Assembly: GCA_027943245.1 (NCBI GenBank)
Contig: JANDJZ010000404.1
Span: forward strand, 1-36,267
From: Acanthamoeba sp. SK_2022b
Taxonomy: Eukaryota > Discosea > Longamoebia > Acanthamoebidae
Direction: 5' to 3'
Length of the DNA stretch: 36,267 nucleotides
This document shows, in pieces, positions 9,931 to 20,584 of this stretch. Within the stretch, counting starts at the first letter, position 1; every line of letters starts with the position of its first letter. The translations under genes were made by a program, and so were the position numbers. The notes beneath the pieces are model-generated. The model was not told where the DNA came from. It saw nothing but the letters and a program-made list of their open reading frames with translations, and searched no databases.

Positions 9931-11291
9931 ATGAGTGACTTGTCCGCCTACGTTGCCGCCGCTGATAAGGCTTTCGAGCATACCAAGCAATTGCTGTCTG
10001 ACAACGGTACATTTAACCAAACTCCCAACAACTGATTTCCTCTTTTCGTGCTTTTGGTTTGGTGTTTTGATTCGTTCGGGCTCTTGTCATCTTTATCCAT
10101 TTGTTTTATTTTATTTTAAAACACAAGCTATTTAACCTGAGGGCACGTGGGTGAAGGATGGACGCCCAGGAAGCAGGGCAATGGCTGCAATCTTGAGGAG
10201 CGTGAGCTCCCTGGTGAGCCCATCAAGGCCTTCAAGGTCGACGGCATCGTCAACAGGTTCGTCATTCGCTTTCGCTTTCGTTTTCGTTTTCGTTCTTTCA
10301 GTCACATTATTTCCTATTTTAATTTGGTTTTTAAGTTTTATATTTAAAAATTCGTTTTTTTCGTACATATTTTGATTTAATCAAATAATAGTAATAATGG
10401 TACTGATGATTCGTATTTTGATGCCATCGATTGACCCCACTTTACCTACGCCACTGCAGGCCCGTGCAGGAGTGTCGCGAGAAGCTCTGGAACTTCCGTC
10501 AGACCGAGTGGCAGAAGCTGGACTCGGACATCGACCTGTTCAAGGTCATCCAGGTACGCCCAGCAGCCTGCCGATCCTCACGCAAACCCCTTTCACTTTC
10601 ACTCTTTCTCTCTCTCCCTCGTCCTATCACCCGAGCTGAGTCGTGGTTGTGCAGGAAGGCGAAGACGTGCGACTGGTGTACCAGCTCAACAAGGTCCCCT
10701 GGCCCCTCTGGCAGCGGTACGCCTTCCCTTCGCACTTCTACTTTTTGATTATTTGTTAATATAAGTATTTAATTTCTTTTATGCGTTCTTCAATCGCGTG
10801 CAGTGATGTGAGCGTCGTGTGGCGACGCCTTGAGGCGGACGGCCTCTTCTACTTCGTGGCCACCTCTGTCGACAACTCCGAGGTAAGCCTCAGTCGATGG
10901 GGGGGCTCCTCCTCCATCCCCAACCACAACAACCTCAACCGGCGATCTCACGTTGTTCTTGCGTGTGTGGCAATGATCGCTCCTCTAAGGTGCCCGAGTA
11001 CCCAGACAAGTACGTGCGCGCCAAGCTCACCTTCTCCCTGATCGTCCTCACCCCCGACGGTACGACCAACGATGGCTCTCTTGGCCGCATAGTGTGCGCG
11101 CGAGACACAACAGCTGGCTGACATGATCTCCCCCCCCCCCACATCCACATCCAGGTGACGACAAGACCAAGGTCACGCGCATCGTCCACGTGAACCCGGC
11201 GGGCAACATCCCCGCGTCGTTCGTCAATGCGTCGGCCGACAGGATGCTCCTGTGGCCCGGCAAGATGGAGCAGGCCTTCGCCGAGATGTAA
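9931..11291 (+). CDS. START domain lipid-binding protein
   Basis: Seven exons: 9931-10006, 10142-10256, 10460-10553, 10655-10716, 10804-10882, 10990-11059, 11155-11291. Phases close to 210 aa, the size of a single START domain. The whole protein is START-like: MSDLSAYVAAADKAFE, then GWTPRKQGNG and GEPIKAFKVDGIVNRP, DIDLFKVIQEGEDVRLVYQL, the hallmark VPWPLWQRDVSVVW, and KVTRIVHVNPAGNIPASFVN before the C-terminal helix. START domains carry a sterol, phospholipid or sphingolipid in a hydrophobic tunnel and move it between membranes. No targeting signal or extra domain is seen, so a cytosolic minimal START protein (StarD4/PCTP style) is likely. The ligand is not predictable. Confidence 0.9.
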
Positions 11292-11535
11292 AACGACCGC
11301 GCCAGCCTGCGCACCCCCCCCCCCGACACAACGAGCCAGTGACCACACGCAAGTGAAATGATGGTTGTGTTCGCTGCTACTTGCCTACACGCGAGTTTGT
11401 TTTATTTTGCTTTAATTATATTTGATTTAATTGATTTTCTATTATTTGTTTTTGTTGGTTTTATTTTGCAAATGTTTTTTAATATGCAAGATATTGCGCT
11501 TATGTACAACGATGACGCTTGGTGGAGGGTCGCTC

Positions 11536-12279
11536 TCAGAGGAACATGTGGTTGTAGGAGCTGCTGCCGGCGTTGGACGAGCGGGAGCGGTCGTCGTCCT
11601 CGCCGTCGTCGTCCCACGGGTTGAGCGGGCCCCTGCCCCGCTTGTGGTCCTCATAGTCGGCGTCGAGCGTGGGCAGCTCGAACCGGCACATAGGACACGA
11701 GCAGTTCTGTGTTGTTCACAGCATCACACACGCAGTGTTCGATGAGACAAGGCAGATAGAGCAGCATCTTCTTCGTGCGTAGTCGCTTGGTTGCGTGGAA
11801 AGTGCAAGCACCTTGTTCAACCAGGGCAAGAGACACATGTCGTGGAAGATGTGCTTGCAGGGCATCTTTTTGGCGTCTTGCTTCAGCTTGAAGTCCTCTG
11901 ATGTTGTGTGCGTCAAGTGTGTGTAGAGCAATCAGCACAGGTGCAGGCACCGGTGGCGCAAGGCAGAGGAGAAAGGAGGAAGTACCGGTGCAGATGGCGC
12001 ATTGCGTGACGCCCTTGTCGAGCAGGCGCTGGTCAATTTCCACATCCTCGAGCTCACTGATGGCCAACTGCGACGCTGGTGGCTTGTCCGTTCTCGGGCT
12101 GTGCATGAACCAATTATTTTATTATGTTATTTAGACGTAAATAATCAAGATCGTTGTGCAATCAATAAATGAGGGCAGGAAGCGTACAAGGCCACACCAC
12201 CAGGTCCGGCGCCCATCATCTGTAGGAGATGCATCATGTTGGCAAGCATCTCAGCATTTGGCTGCGCGTTATCTCCCAT
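11536..12279 (-). CDS. RING-H2 E3 ubiquitin ligase, RNF126/RNF181-like
   Basis: Four exons: 12279-12188, 12098-11986, 11897-11812, 11706-11536. Phases close to 153 aa. The zinc ligands of a C3H2C3 RING are visible: CAIC, then CKHIFH, DMC, and CSCPMC, ending CRFELPTLDADYEDH. The family linker before the RING is present (DKPPASQLAISELEDVEI), matching RNF126/RNF115/RNF181. The N-terminus (MGDNAQPNAEMLANMMHLLQ) lacks the BCA2 zinc finger of RNF126, closer to RNF181. The role is transfer of ubiquitin from E2 to substrate; the substrate is unknown. The tail is acidic and Ser-rich (WDDDGEDDDRSRSS). Confidence 0.9.
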
Positions 12280-12485
12280 GTTGTCAGAGTGGCTCATATC
12301 TTCAGTTCAATCGAGGGCCCACTAGATCAGTTCGGTCGGCTTCGGAGGAAAAGAACGGAAGGAGTGTGTGTGACGTGTTGTTGGCTTGTCCACGCAACGT
12401 CTTGTTGTGAATTTCCTTTCCTTTTTCTTTTATCAACAATAAATTCGCAAAACAAACCCAAAAAGAACACAATAAATAACAACAA

Positions 12486-13005
12486 ATGGGAGATCAGCAA
12501 CAGCAGGCAAGGAGCAAGAAGGAGGTGGCAGAAGTCTATGTCGATCCTTTCGAGCGGGACGAGCAGCTCAACAAATTTGCGAACGATTATGCCAAGTACG
12601 TGGAGATGCCCGAGAAGGCCAAAGCCGAGGTACGCGCAAGAAATTACTTTGATTTAAAGTTATTGAATAATAATAAAATTGTTTCATTGTGGGGTCGACC
12701 AGCTGCAAGGGATTGAACGTACCATCGAGTCCATGCTGACACGATTGGCTGAGCTCGATGCGCTGGTCAACACGGTACCAACGCATTTGCCCCACTTGCC
12801 TCTACCTGCTCCGTAGACTCACCCGGCGGCGGACGGCGACGTCGTGGTAGACGAGCCCAGAGATCAACGCAACAGCAGACGCAGTGCTGCCTCTGCTGGC
12901 CGTGAAGACAAAACAGCTGGAGGCCATCTTCTACATGATCGAGAAGCTCGAGGTTCATATTCCAGCTCTACGCGCGCCCTGCAGCAGTGGGTTGCACCCT
13001 CACCT

Positions 13006-13080
<75 letters not shown>

Positions 13081-13529
13081 GTGTGCTGTCTACGTGTGTA
13101 TGCGTACGTGTGTGGGTGTTATGTTCCTGCAAACGATAAAGACGTTTGTGCAGGCCGTGAACAACTCGGTGGTGCAGATGGAGGAGAGCGTGGACGAGAG
13201 CGAGCGCCTGTTCAACGAGGTGAACCCCACCTCGATCACAAAGGCCCTGGGATTCTTCAAGTGGGTGCGTGCACGCGAGCCTTCCCGTCGGAGCAGGCCG
13301 AGGAGCCCCCCCCCCCATTGATCCGTTCTAATCGGTTTTCGCTCTCTTTGGCGCTCGCCCTGTCTCCGCCGTGCAGCGACCCACGGCGGCAGCTCGCGAG
13401 CAGCACAAGGTGATGCCGCCGTGGAAACCGGTGCCCATCGTGGACAGCGACGAGCTGCTCGCGCTCAAGACCAACCTCAACGCTCAGTTCAACGACATCG
13501 CCGCCGGCTCCATGTACGCGCTGGAGTGA
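12486..13529 (+). CDS. BLOC-1 subunit 4 (cappuccino)-like protein
   Basis: Five exons: 12486-12629, 12703-12777, 12863-12952, 13142-13264, 13377-13529. Phases close to 194 aa. The core is coiled coil: TIESMLTRLAELDALVNT, then FYMIEKLETFVQAVNNSVVQ and MEESVDESERLFNEVNP, matching the helix pattern of BLOC1S4 (a VDEF-like helix, RIDRLEAFV, then MEEQV). BLOC-1 acts in biogenesis of lysosome-related organelles and endosomal sorting. The last exon (VMPPWKPVPIVDSDELL) is a longer C-terminus than in animals. The assignment rests on helix-level similarity, so another small coiled-coil complex subunit is possible. The long intron before exon 4 carries a CT/TG microsatellite. Confidence 0.65.
13005..13085. 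repeat. (CT)n(TG)n microsatellite
   Basis: It fills most of intron 3 of the BLOC1S4-like gene. Confidence 0.95.
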
Positions 13530-14466
13530 AAAGCGCGCCGAACTCCGGCTGCAGCTGCTCCTCCCCGCGATGGGCGCTCGCTTCGGTCGAAGCCGGCGAA
13601 CGTTCGCCACCCCTGTGTACAGAAGGCGTGCAACTGGCCTAACTCAATTGGTGTTTTTTGTTTCCTGTCCTTCCCTTGAGATATCCTTCGCGTTGGTAGC
13701 CACCAGACGAGCTTGGCACCGTGGCGAGCTTCCCTGCGGTGAACTCGCGCCCACAGGTGGGTCACTCTGCGCGAAAAGTCGGCCTGTCCTTCGATTTCGG
13801 TTCCGTCGCTTTGCTGTCGCGTTTCGACCGTGTGCTCGCGATTCGATCGCTGTCAAACACGCCAGTTCGCTTCCTGAAAGCCGAACTGACCTCTCCAAGA
13901 CGCAAGCACACACGGCTGTTTTCCACGGGTGTTGTTCGACAGAGGGACACCTAATGCCCTCGAATGCAGAAAAGGGTGATTACCTTCCCTCCGGCGACAC
14001 AATCAAGTCATCCGAAATTCATTCGAATTTCTGAAAATCAACGCGCCACGATGAATTCCGTGAAAATACGCGTAAACGGAACTTGGCGGCGAATGGCGGT
14101 GAATGGCGGGTTTGTCGCGTTTCTACGCAACCGCAGTTGGAGCTTAATTGCACTTTCGTATCTCCCGTGCACCCGACCTTTCCAGCTCCTGATCCCGAGG
14201 CACCGCGAGTTTTCGACGTCAGTGTCACTGTCTGGTGCGGAGACCCGTGGTGGCGCTGCTGCCGCGCAACTCTGCGTCGGGTGGTGTGTCACTCTACGCA
14301 AGGCGCTGTCGGTGCGTCAAGCAGTGGCGCGGGCATGAATGCCACGTAAATTGAGTAGAAAATCGGATGGTTCGCCGTCTGAGCCTACTGCCCGGCCTGC
14401 CGCAAGCACTCCCCGCGGCTCAGAGCCATCTGCCAGCTGCGCACTCCAGACAGCGGACTCCGCGGC

Positions 14467-14473
14467 TATAAAG
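14467..14473 (+). promoter_or_regulatory. TATA box candidate for the cyclin gene
   Basis: TATAAAG in a GC-rich setting (GGCTATAAAGAC) is the only clear TATA motif in this intergenic region. It is 600 bp from the ATG, so use of this site implies a long or spliced 5' leader. Confidence 0.45.
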
Positions 14474-14563
14474 ACAACTCGAAGCCTCAACCCGAACCTT
14501 CAGTTAGTTCTTTCTTCACGCTCTCTCCTTCGGGTCGCCACTCCACTCCCTAGTACCACATCG

Positions 14564-14621
14564 CTCTACCCCTTAGGTCAATTCCGAGCGCACTCTACCC
14601 CTTAGGTCTATTCCTAGCGCA
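14564..14621. repeat. Two adjacent 29-bp direct repeats
   Basis: Copies at 14564-14592 and 14593-14621, each starting CTCTACCCCTTAGGTC, differ at two positions. They lie about 100-150 bp downstream of the TATA candidate, inside the presumed 5' leader. Confidence 0.85.
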
Positions 14622-15067
14622 CTCTCTGGGTACCCATACGCACCGACTCGCTGTGAGTGTACATGTCGCGTTATGTCTTAATTGGCGCAAGGAACGCGCC
14701 TGTAATAACTAGCTTGTAGTTATAATCCACACCACTATTCGACATCTGTCTATTTCATTCTCTTCTGGTTCGATCTTGGTTGGCCTTCACCCTTTCTTTT
14801 CTTTTTCTTTTCTTTTTCTGCTTTTCTTGGATCCCAGCAACCCTTCCCTTGACGACGTCGTGTTTCGTGCACGCGCACGAAATCGAGCTCACCGTTTTTA
14901 TCCGCGTTCTTTTCCGCAGTTGCTCCCCCGCGTCTGTCGCCGTGGTTGTCTCCTTGGAAGTACCGACCAGCCCCGCCACCCAGCGACCTCCGCACAAAGA
15001 AGAAGCGCTCCTCGCGTTTCAAACCAAGAAGACCTCCCAAGCACACCACAACACACACACCAACACA

Positions 15068-16409
15068 ATGGCCATGCAAGTCGCACAGCAGCATTGCTTC
15101 CACTGCGCCCACCACATGGTACGCAGTCCCTCCCTGCCCTGGGTTTAGCTTGTATTTTTGTTTATGTCAATTTATTACTTGAGTTTAATATGTACTTTCT
15201 TATATTAAAACAATAATTTTAAAAACCTTACTTATTAATTAATTTAGCAAGATTTATTAATGATTTTAATTAAAGTATAAAAAATTACTCACGGTTCGCT
15301 TTCCTTCGTTCTTTTTTGGTCTTCGCTTTTTTTTTCCGTTCTTGCAGGAGAGCGACAGAGATCGAAGCCTGCGAACTGTCCTCCTCGCCAACGAGATTCG
15401 GAAGCGAAAGAGGCAGTCCTTCGAGGCCCCCGTCGCCCTGCTCGCGCACGCCACCACCCAGCTGCCCCAGGTCGATGCCAAGCGACGACGTGTCGTCGTG
15501 GCCCAAGTCCAGCAGCAGCAGCAACAGCAAGTGCCCGTCGAGACCCGCGTGCGCGAGGAGAAGGAGCGCGCCAAGCGAAGCGAGCGCCGAGTGCGCATCA
15601 CCATGAAGCAGAGCCCCCCGGCGACCGCCGCCGTCGCGGGCACGGCCGCGGCGCCCATCGTGGTGGCCGACGACGACGAGGTCATCGAGAGCGGCCACAT
15701 CAAGGCGGCCGTGAGCGAGGTGCTCGCGCAGCACCAGGCGGCCGCGCAGCAGCAGCTCAAGCAGGCCATCAGCGCCGCCGCCGCCACCGCGCAGCAGCAG
15801 CAGCTGCACGTGTACGACCTCTACTTCTCGAAGGAGAGCCTGGGCGCGATCGTCAACCTGGTGTCGGAGTGGATTCGGGTGTACGACCAGAACGCCTACG
15901 CGACGTTCAACAAGGAGGAGCGGGAGAAGTGGATCATCTCGCTGGTGCAGATGATCGTGCAGATCCTCAACTGGCGCCTCAACAACTTCTTCAGCTCGTA
16001 CTCGCAGTGCTTCAAGATCGAGTCCTTCCCGAACCTGTTCTCGAAGAACTTCAAGGCCGACACGTCGCGCGTGGGCGTCGACAAGCTGGCCAAGAAGTGG
16101 CAGAAGCGCAACTACGAGCTCCTCCTCGCCACGCTCATGTACGCCGATCGCTACGTGCGCGCCCGCGGCCTCAAGGACATCCCGCTCTTCCACCTCCTTG
16201 CCGTCTCCTCCCTCTGCACCATCAAGCACTGGCTCGAGGAGCGCAACCGCCACGCCAACCGTCTCTTCGCCGACGTGCTCAGCCTCACCGTCAAGCAGGT
16301 CAACGCCCTCGAGCGCACCTTCCTCTCCGGCCTCAACTACTCCCTCAGCCTCTCCCCCGAGGACTTTCCCCACTTCCTCCTCGCCCAGATGTCCGCCAAG
16401 CGCGTCTAA
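15068..16409 (+). CDS. Pho80/PCL (cyclin Y)-like cyclin
   Basis: Two exons, 15068-15118 and 15348-16409, give 370 aa in phase. The first exon is a short cap, MAMQVAQQHCFHCAHHM. The second has a basic, Gln-rich low-complexity region, then a cyclin fold at about residues 190-365: KWQKRNYELLLATLMYADRY, IPLFHLLAVSSLCTIKHW, ADVLSLTVKQVNALERTFLS and GLNYSLSLSPEDF. The last string is the usual end of the cyclin box in Pho80/PCL cyclins. Such cyclins activate Pho85/CDK5-type kinases in nutrient, polarity or cell-cycle signalling. A region with repeated W and F (LNWRLNNFFSSYSQCF) precedes the box. The partner CDK is not predictable. A long antisense frame over this gene is a composition artefact. Confidence 0.8.
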
Positions 16410-16662
16410 ACCCCTGCCACTATCACCTTCGACTGCCTCCACCCGCCAATCTACCATCTTCTCTCGAGAGCGAAGAAGAAGAGACCAAACCGCACCCCGC
16501 CTTGCCCGACCGAATGTACAAATATTTATTCGACGCCACACACGCACACACACACTACACCCCCGGCAAGGGCGCGAGGATAGAGTTAGCCTCGCGACCG
16601 AGCGCGGGAACAGTTAATTGTGTAAATACACATTTTTGAACCTGCACAACTACTCGAACACA

Positions 16663-17279
16663 TCACCTCGCTAGCTTTTTGTGAAGGCGGGCTACTGCGA
16701 GTTGGCGAGAGTGAGAGCGATCCCAGGCGAACTTGAGGTCCGGTACTGCCCAACCATTGGGACGACCCGGTGGCGGTCCGGGATCGATGCGTGGGTAGCA
16801 GGACCAGCCTCCGCCCCTGGGCTCCTTCGGCTTGGGCCCGCTTCTCGTTCTCAGATTGGCGGTCTTTTCTCCGGAGGTATTGCGCAGTGGCGGCCCAGCC
16901 GAGTCGAGAAGACCGGAGCTGGAGTCGACGCTCCAGCAGCGCTACCCCGGTGAGCTGCCTCATCACTCCTCCCTCTCTGGCGCAGTACAGTGTTGTTACT
17001 TCTCCGGCAAGAGATAGCAATCAGGCTCCGCGGCAGGAACTTGCGCAGAGAGGACCACCTCGCCCCGTGGCCTCCGACGACAACCTCCTACCCTACCCGA
17101 TAGGTGCGTTCGCTCGCTGTGTTCTTCGAACTTCCAGAGCGACTTGCGGGCGTTCCAGTAGGCACTGTTTGGGTAGAATCAATTAGAATTCTAAATATTT
17201 CTCATTGTTTTGCGTATGGCTGTCTGAAATACCTTGCCTCCAACAGAAAATTCGTCTTCGTCCGCCACGCAGGCGCCAT
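16663..17279 (-). CDS. Small uncharacterised protein
   Basis: Three exons, 17279-17233, 17164-17092 and 16941-16663, close in phase to a 132-aa reading frame (introns 17232-17165 and 17091-16942). The start reads MAPAWRTKTNFLLEA, the second exon AYWNARKSLWKFEEHSER, and the C-terminus ends KFAWDRSHSRQLAVARLHKKLAR. The middle is Gly/Pro-rich (GPPPGRPNGW). It is basic and tryptophan-rich, suggestive of a small organellar protein, but I recognise no family. The first exon lies on the 5' end of the MFS gene and the two start codons overlap, which is unusual. The central exon 3 frame is the strongest part; exon 1 is the weakest. Confidence 0.45.
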
Positions 17280-18057
17280 GGCCAAGCTCAGCCGGAAAAC
17301 GAAACACAAACAACACAAACGCCAACACAAGAAGTCGGCAGCCTGGATGGACCTTGAGGAGGCACCAAAGCTGCGGGTCATGCCGGACGACCCCGACGAA
17401 GACGCCCCACTCAAGCAGAAGCCTGCAGTGCCCATCTACACAGAAGAGCGAGTGCTCGAGATTCAGGTACGACCGTGCACCGTGTCGCGTTTGTGTGTTA
17501 TGCTGTGCTCGCACTAGACTTTGTGACACCACCATTCTTATCGTGCAAGTTTAAGATGAAATCGCTTTCATCTCCAAATCTCTCTCTTCATCTTTTCTGT
17601 TTTCTCTCCGGTTGCGGATTTTAAGTTCCGTGTGTGACCAAACGCACGTGTGGTTTGACATCATCGTCGCCATCGGCTCACCTTGAGCGCTTTGTCACTG
17701 TCATCGGTGCCAGGACCCCTACGAGCAATGGGTGTCAGCGCGAAAACGCATTCTGTTTCTCGTCGCCATCCCCGCGCTCCTCCCGCCCATCACACAGACA
17801 ATGTACCTCCCCACCATCAACGAGGTATCGTGCAGACCTCCTCCCCTCTACGCACACGCACACGCACACGCAGGCGCACACGGCACAATCAAGGCTCACC
17901 GTTCACGACCAAACCACCAGGTGATCAAAGACCTGAACACCAACCAAGAAATGGTGGCCTGGACCCTCTCCATCTTTGCTCTCGGCAATGGTGCGCACCT
18001 GCGTTCATTGGCCATTTTGACCAAACCAATTGATGGACTCACTCGCCCGCGCTGCGC

Positions 18058-18127
<70 letters not shown>

Positions 18128-20202
18128 ACAGCCATCTTCCCCATGTCCTGGGGCTCCATCAGCGATCGATACGGTCGTCGAACGGTGCTCCTGGCTTGTC
18201 TCTCCATCTTCTTTGCCGCTGCCGCTTTCTCCGCGTATCCCCCCCCCGCATCAATCGACCACCGCGCACGCACGCACGCACGCAAGGAGATATGTATTCA
18301 CGTGGAGGTTTGCCTGCGCAGGTATGCATGGAGCGTGTACGCACTCATTTTTGGACGAATCGTTCAATCGCTCGGCCTGTCCGCCGCTGGCGTCGTCGGC
18401 GCGGGCTCGCTGGCCGACGTCTACCCTCCCGCCATCCGCGGGAATGCCATGGTACACACTCACGCCCCCCCCCCCCGATCCCTCCCTCCCTCCCTCCCTC
18501 CCTGCCGGGGACTCGCTCTTAAGGCATGCGTGCGTGCTCACCACAACGTTCGTTGGCCTTACATCCATATAGGGTTGGTACTCGGCCACGGTTCTCATGG
18601 GAACCGTCGTCGGTCCAGTCCTGGGCGGTATGCATGCCACGCGCGCCCATTACTCTCTCTCTCTCTCTCTCTTTCGATCTCCTTTCTCACTCCTCTCACA
18701 CTCGCTTGCCGCTCGCCCGCAATCGCTCACCGCACGATCACGCGCAGGGTTTGTGGGCGAATTTTTCGGATGGCGAGCCATCTTCGGGTCGTTGGCGGCG
18801 GCCGCTGCCGTTCTGGTCGCAGTTGTACGGGCTGCCCCCCTCCCCCTCTACTCACCCCCACTCTCTTCTCCGACCACCGTGGGCCCAACCCTCCGCTCGG
18901 GGCCGACCTCCTCCCTTGGGCTTTGCTGACGATGTCTCCGCGTGGATGTCGACAGATCTTCTTCTTTCTCCCCGAGACGCTCAACAAGTCGGGACCCAAG
19001 CGGTCGGCCAACCCGATCCACACGCTCAAGTTCTTCCTCCATCCTCCACTCCTCGTCTTGGTGCGATCTCGTTCGCTCCTCTCCTCTCTCGCTCTCTCAG
19101 AACACTCTCACGTTCGTGTCTCACTCTCCTTCTATGTGTGAATAGTTTGTGCTGGGGGGAACTGTCGGCGGGTGCATGCTCCTCATTCTGTTCATCTTCC
19201 CGGTGTGTAGCCCCTCCCCGGTCAAGTCGATACCGTAAAGAGAGAAAGAGAGCGAAAACTGACCGCAACGTCGGGGGGGGGGGCACAGATCCAAATGGAC
19301 AAACTCTATGGTTTGAACGACTTCGAGATCGGGATGGCCTACGTGCCCTTTGGCTTGGGCACGGTTCTCGGCACCCTCCTGGGCGGCAAGGTACCCCCCA
19401 CCTCATTTGTTGTCGACCGTGAGTGCGTGCATCCTTGATCTCACCGCGGTCTCGTCGCTTCCGCAGTCGGCCGATCTGTGCTTCCAGTACAAAGGCCTGG
19501 GCGGACGGCTCGTGCCTGCCTTGCTCGGCGCTCTGGGCATGATCGCGGCCCTCATGGTCTTTGCATGGACGAGTACGCACGACTCTCTAGACGCGCTGCC
19601 CAACAACTGGTGCACACATTTGTTGTGTTCATGTCCAGCTCACGTTGTGTGCCCTGGCCCAACAGTCGAGTGGACGTTTTGGCTGTCCATGGTCTCGCTC
19701 TTCATGACGGGTTTCTTTCTCACCTTCACCCGGCCGGGCTTCACCACCTTTGCCATCGAACAGAGGTACGGTCAGAGTGTGCATTTTTCATTTGCCCTCG
19801 TGATTTTTAAAATAGAAAAAAAAACTATGGATTTATGCAAAATCATTTGTCATTTTTGTTTGTGATTTTTTTTTTAAAATATTTATGCTTTATTTGGTGT
19901 TGTGCAGGCCCAGGGGAGCGGCCAGCGTGCAGGCGTGTTTCTATTCGTTCCACAACCTGTGCGGCTTCGTGGTGCTGAACGTCGGACCGATCCTCATCGA
20001 GAAGACGTCCATCCGGTGGGCGTTCTCGGGCTACTCTCTGCTCATCGTGGGCATCTGTGTGCCGCTGTTCTTCCTCATGTGCGCGTGGACCGGCATCTAC
20101 AAGGTCGAGGACAAGGCCAAGTCGAGCGGCAGTGGCGATGCGCCGCAGTCGGAGACCACTCCGCTGAAGCAGGTCGTCGTGCACGTGGCGCCTAACCGAT
20201 AA
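17278..20202 (+). CDS. Major facilitator superfamily transporter, DHA1-like
   Basis: Thirteen exons: 17278-17466, 17714-17824, 17921-17990, 18132-18234, 18322-18451, 18573-18627, 18748-18824, 18956-19060, 19146-19202, 19289-19390, 19467-19572, 19666-19765, 19908-20202. Phases close to 499 aa. Motif A between helices 2 and 3 is clear (GSISDRYGRRTVLL). Helices follow in the 12-TM pattern, including FGRIVQSLGLSAAGVVGAGS, TVVGPVLGG with EFFGWRAIF (as in drug:H+ antiporters) and FYSFHNLCGFVVLNVGPILI. The N-terminal 60 residues are very basic (KTKHKQHKRQHKK) and cytosolic. DHA1 proteins export drugs or metabolites by proton antiport; the substrate here is unknown. A longer N-terminus is possible because the frame is open upstream. 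Confidence 0.9.
18058..18128. repeat. (GTT)24 microsatellite before a 3' splice site
   Basis: A pure GTT tract ends three bases from the acceptor at 18130-18131 in intron 3 of the MFS gene. It replaces the usual pyrimidine tract. Confidence 0.95.
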
Positions 20203-20216
20203 CCAGCATAACTCGA

Positions 20217-20222
20217 AATAAA
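20217..20222 (+). terminator. Polyadenylation signal candidate of the MFS gene
   Basis: AATAAA lies 15 bp after the stop codon. Confidence 0.5.
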
Positions 20223-20397
20223 CGCGCACACACCACGTCTAACGTTGGAGATGTGGTTCAGGAGTACCACGTCCTCGACGAAGAACACAACAAGGTGGTC
20301 TACTGAAGGGGTTGTGGCTGGTCACCTTGAATGCCGGCGCCGAAGGAGCGTGCAAGCTTGTTTAGATTGTTGATACACCTAGTGCTCCCAATGCCTC

Positions 20398-20409
20398 TTT
20401 GGCGGGAAA
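20398..20409. promoter_or_regulatory. E2F/DP-like site
   Basis: TTTGGCGGGAAA matches the canonical E2F site in full. A second partial site (TTTCCCGC) lies at 20446-20453. Together they mark a likely promoter for the unresolved transcription unit beginning near 20585. Confidence 0.55.
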
Positions 20410-20584
20410 GCAAAGTCTCTCACCTACTTGTGCGCTGCGTACCTGTTTCCCGCTCTGCTATGCCGTTGGCAGTACCGCAGAGAGCGGATCTATACCCGTG
20501 ACCTCACCGGAACGGCAGACTACCAATCAGCAAGCGTGTTCCTAGGCCGGGATATAGATTACACGTCAACGAAGTGAAGTATCC

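Larger units (their letters stand above)
13530..15067. other. Long intergenic region, promoter side of the cyclin gene
   Basis: About 1.5 kb have no frame that looks coding after splicing is considered. It contains GGCGG-rich clusters at 14083-14112 (weakly E2F-like), a TATA box, two adjacent 29-bp repeats (separate entries), and a pyrimidine-rich stretch at 14757-14830 that could be 5' UTR or a leader intron of the cyclin gene. Confidence 0.5.

Noticed and set aside
13421..14034. Plus- and minus-strand frames downstream of the BLOC1S4-like gene
   Set aside because: They contain no conserved motif, have skewed Arg/Ser content on both strands, and have no convincing splice pattern.
15285..16553. 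422-codon minus-strand open frame over the cyclin gene
   Set aside because: It is exactly antisense to a conserved cyclin exon. Its Leu/Glu/Gly/Val-rich content is what strong GC3 bias produces on the opposite strand.
17732..19141. 469-codon plus-strand frame including a run of Val
   Set aside because: It reads through introns. The Val run is the (GTT)n intron repeat; true exons of the MFS gene are joined by phase-consistent splicing.
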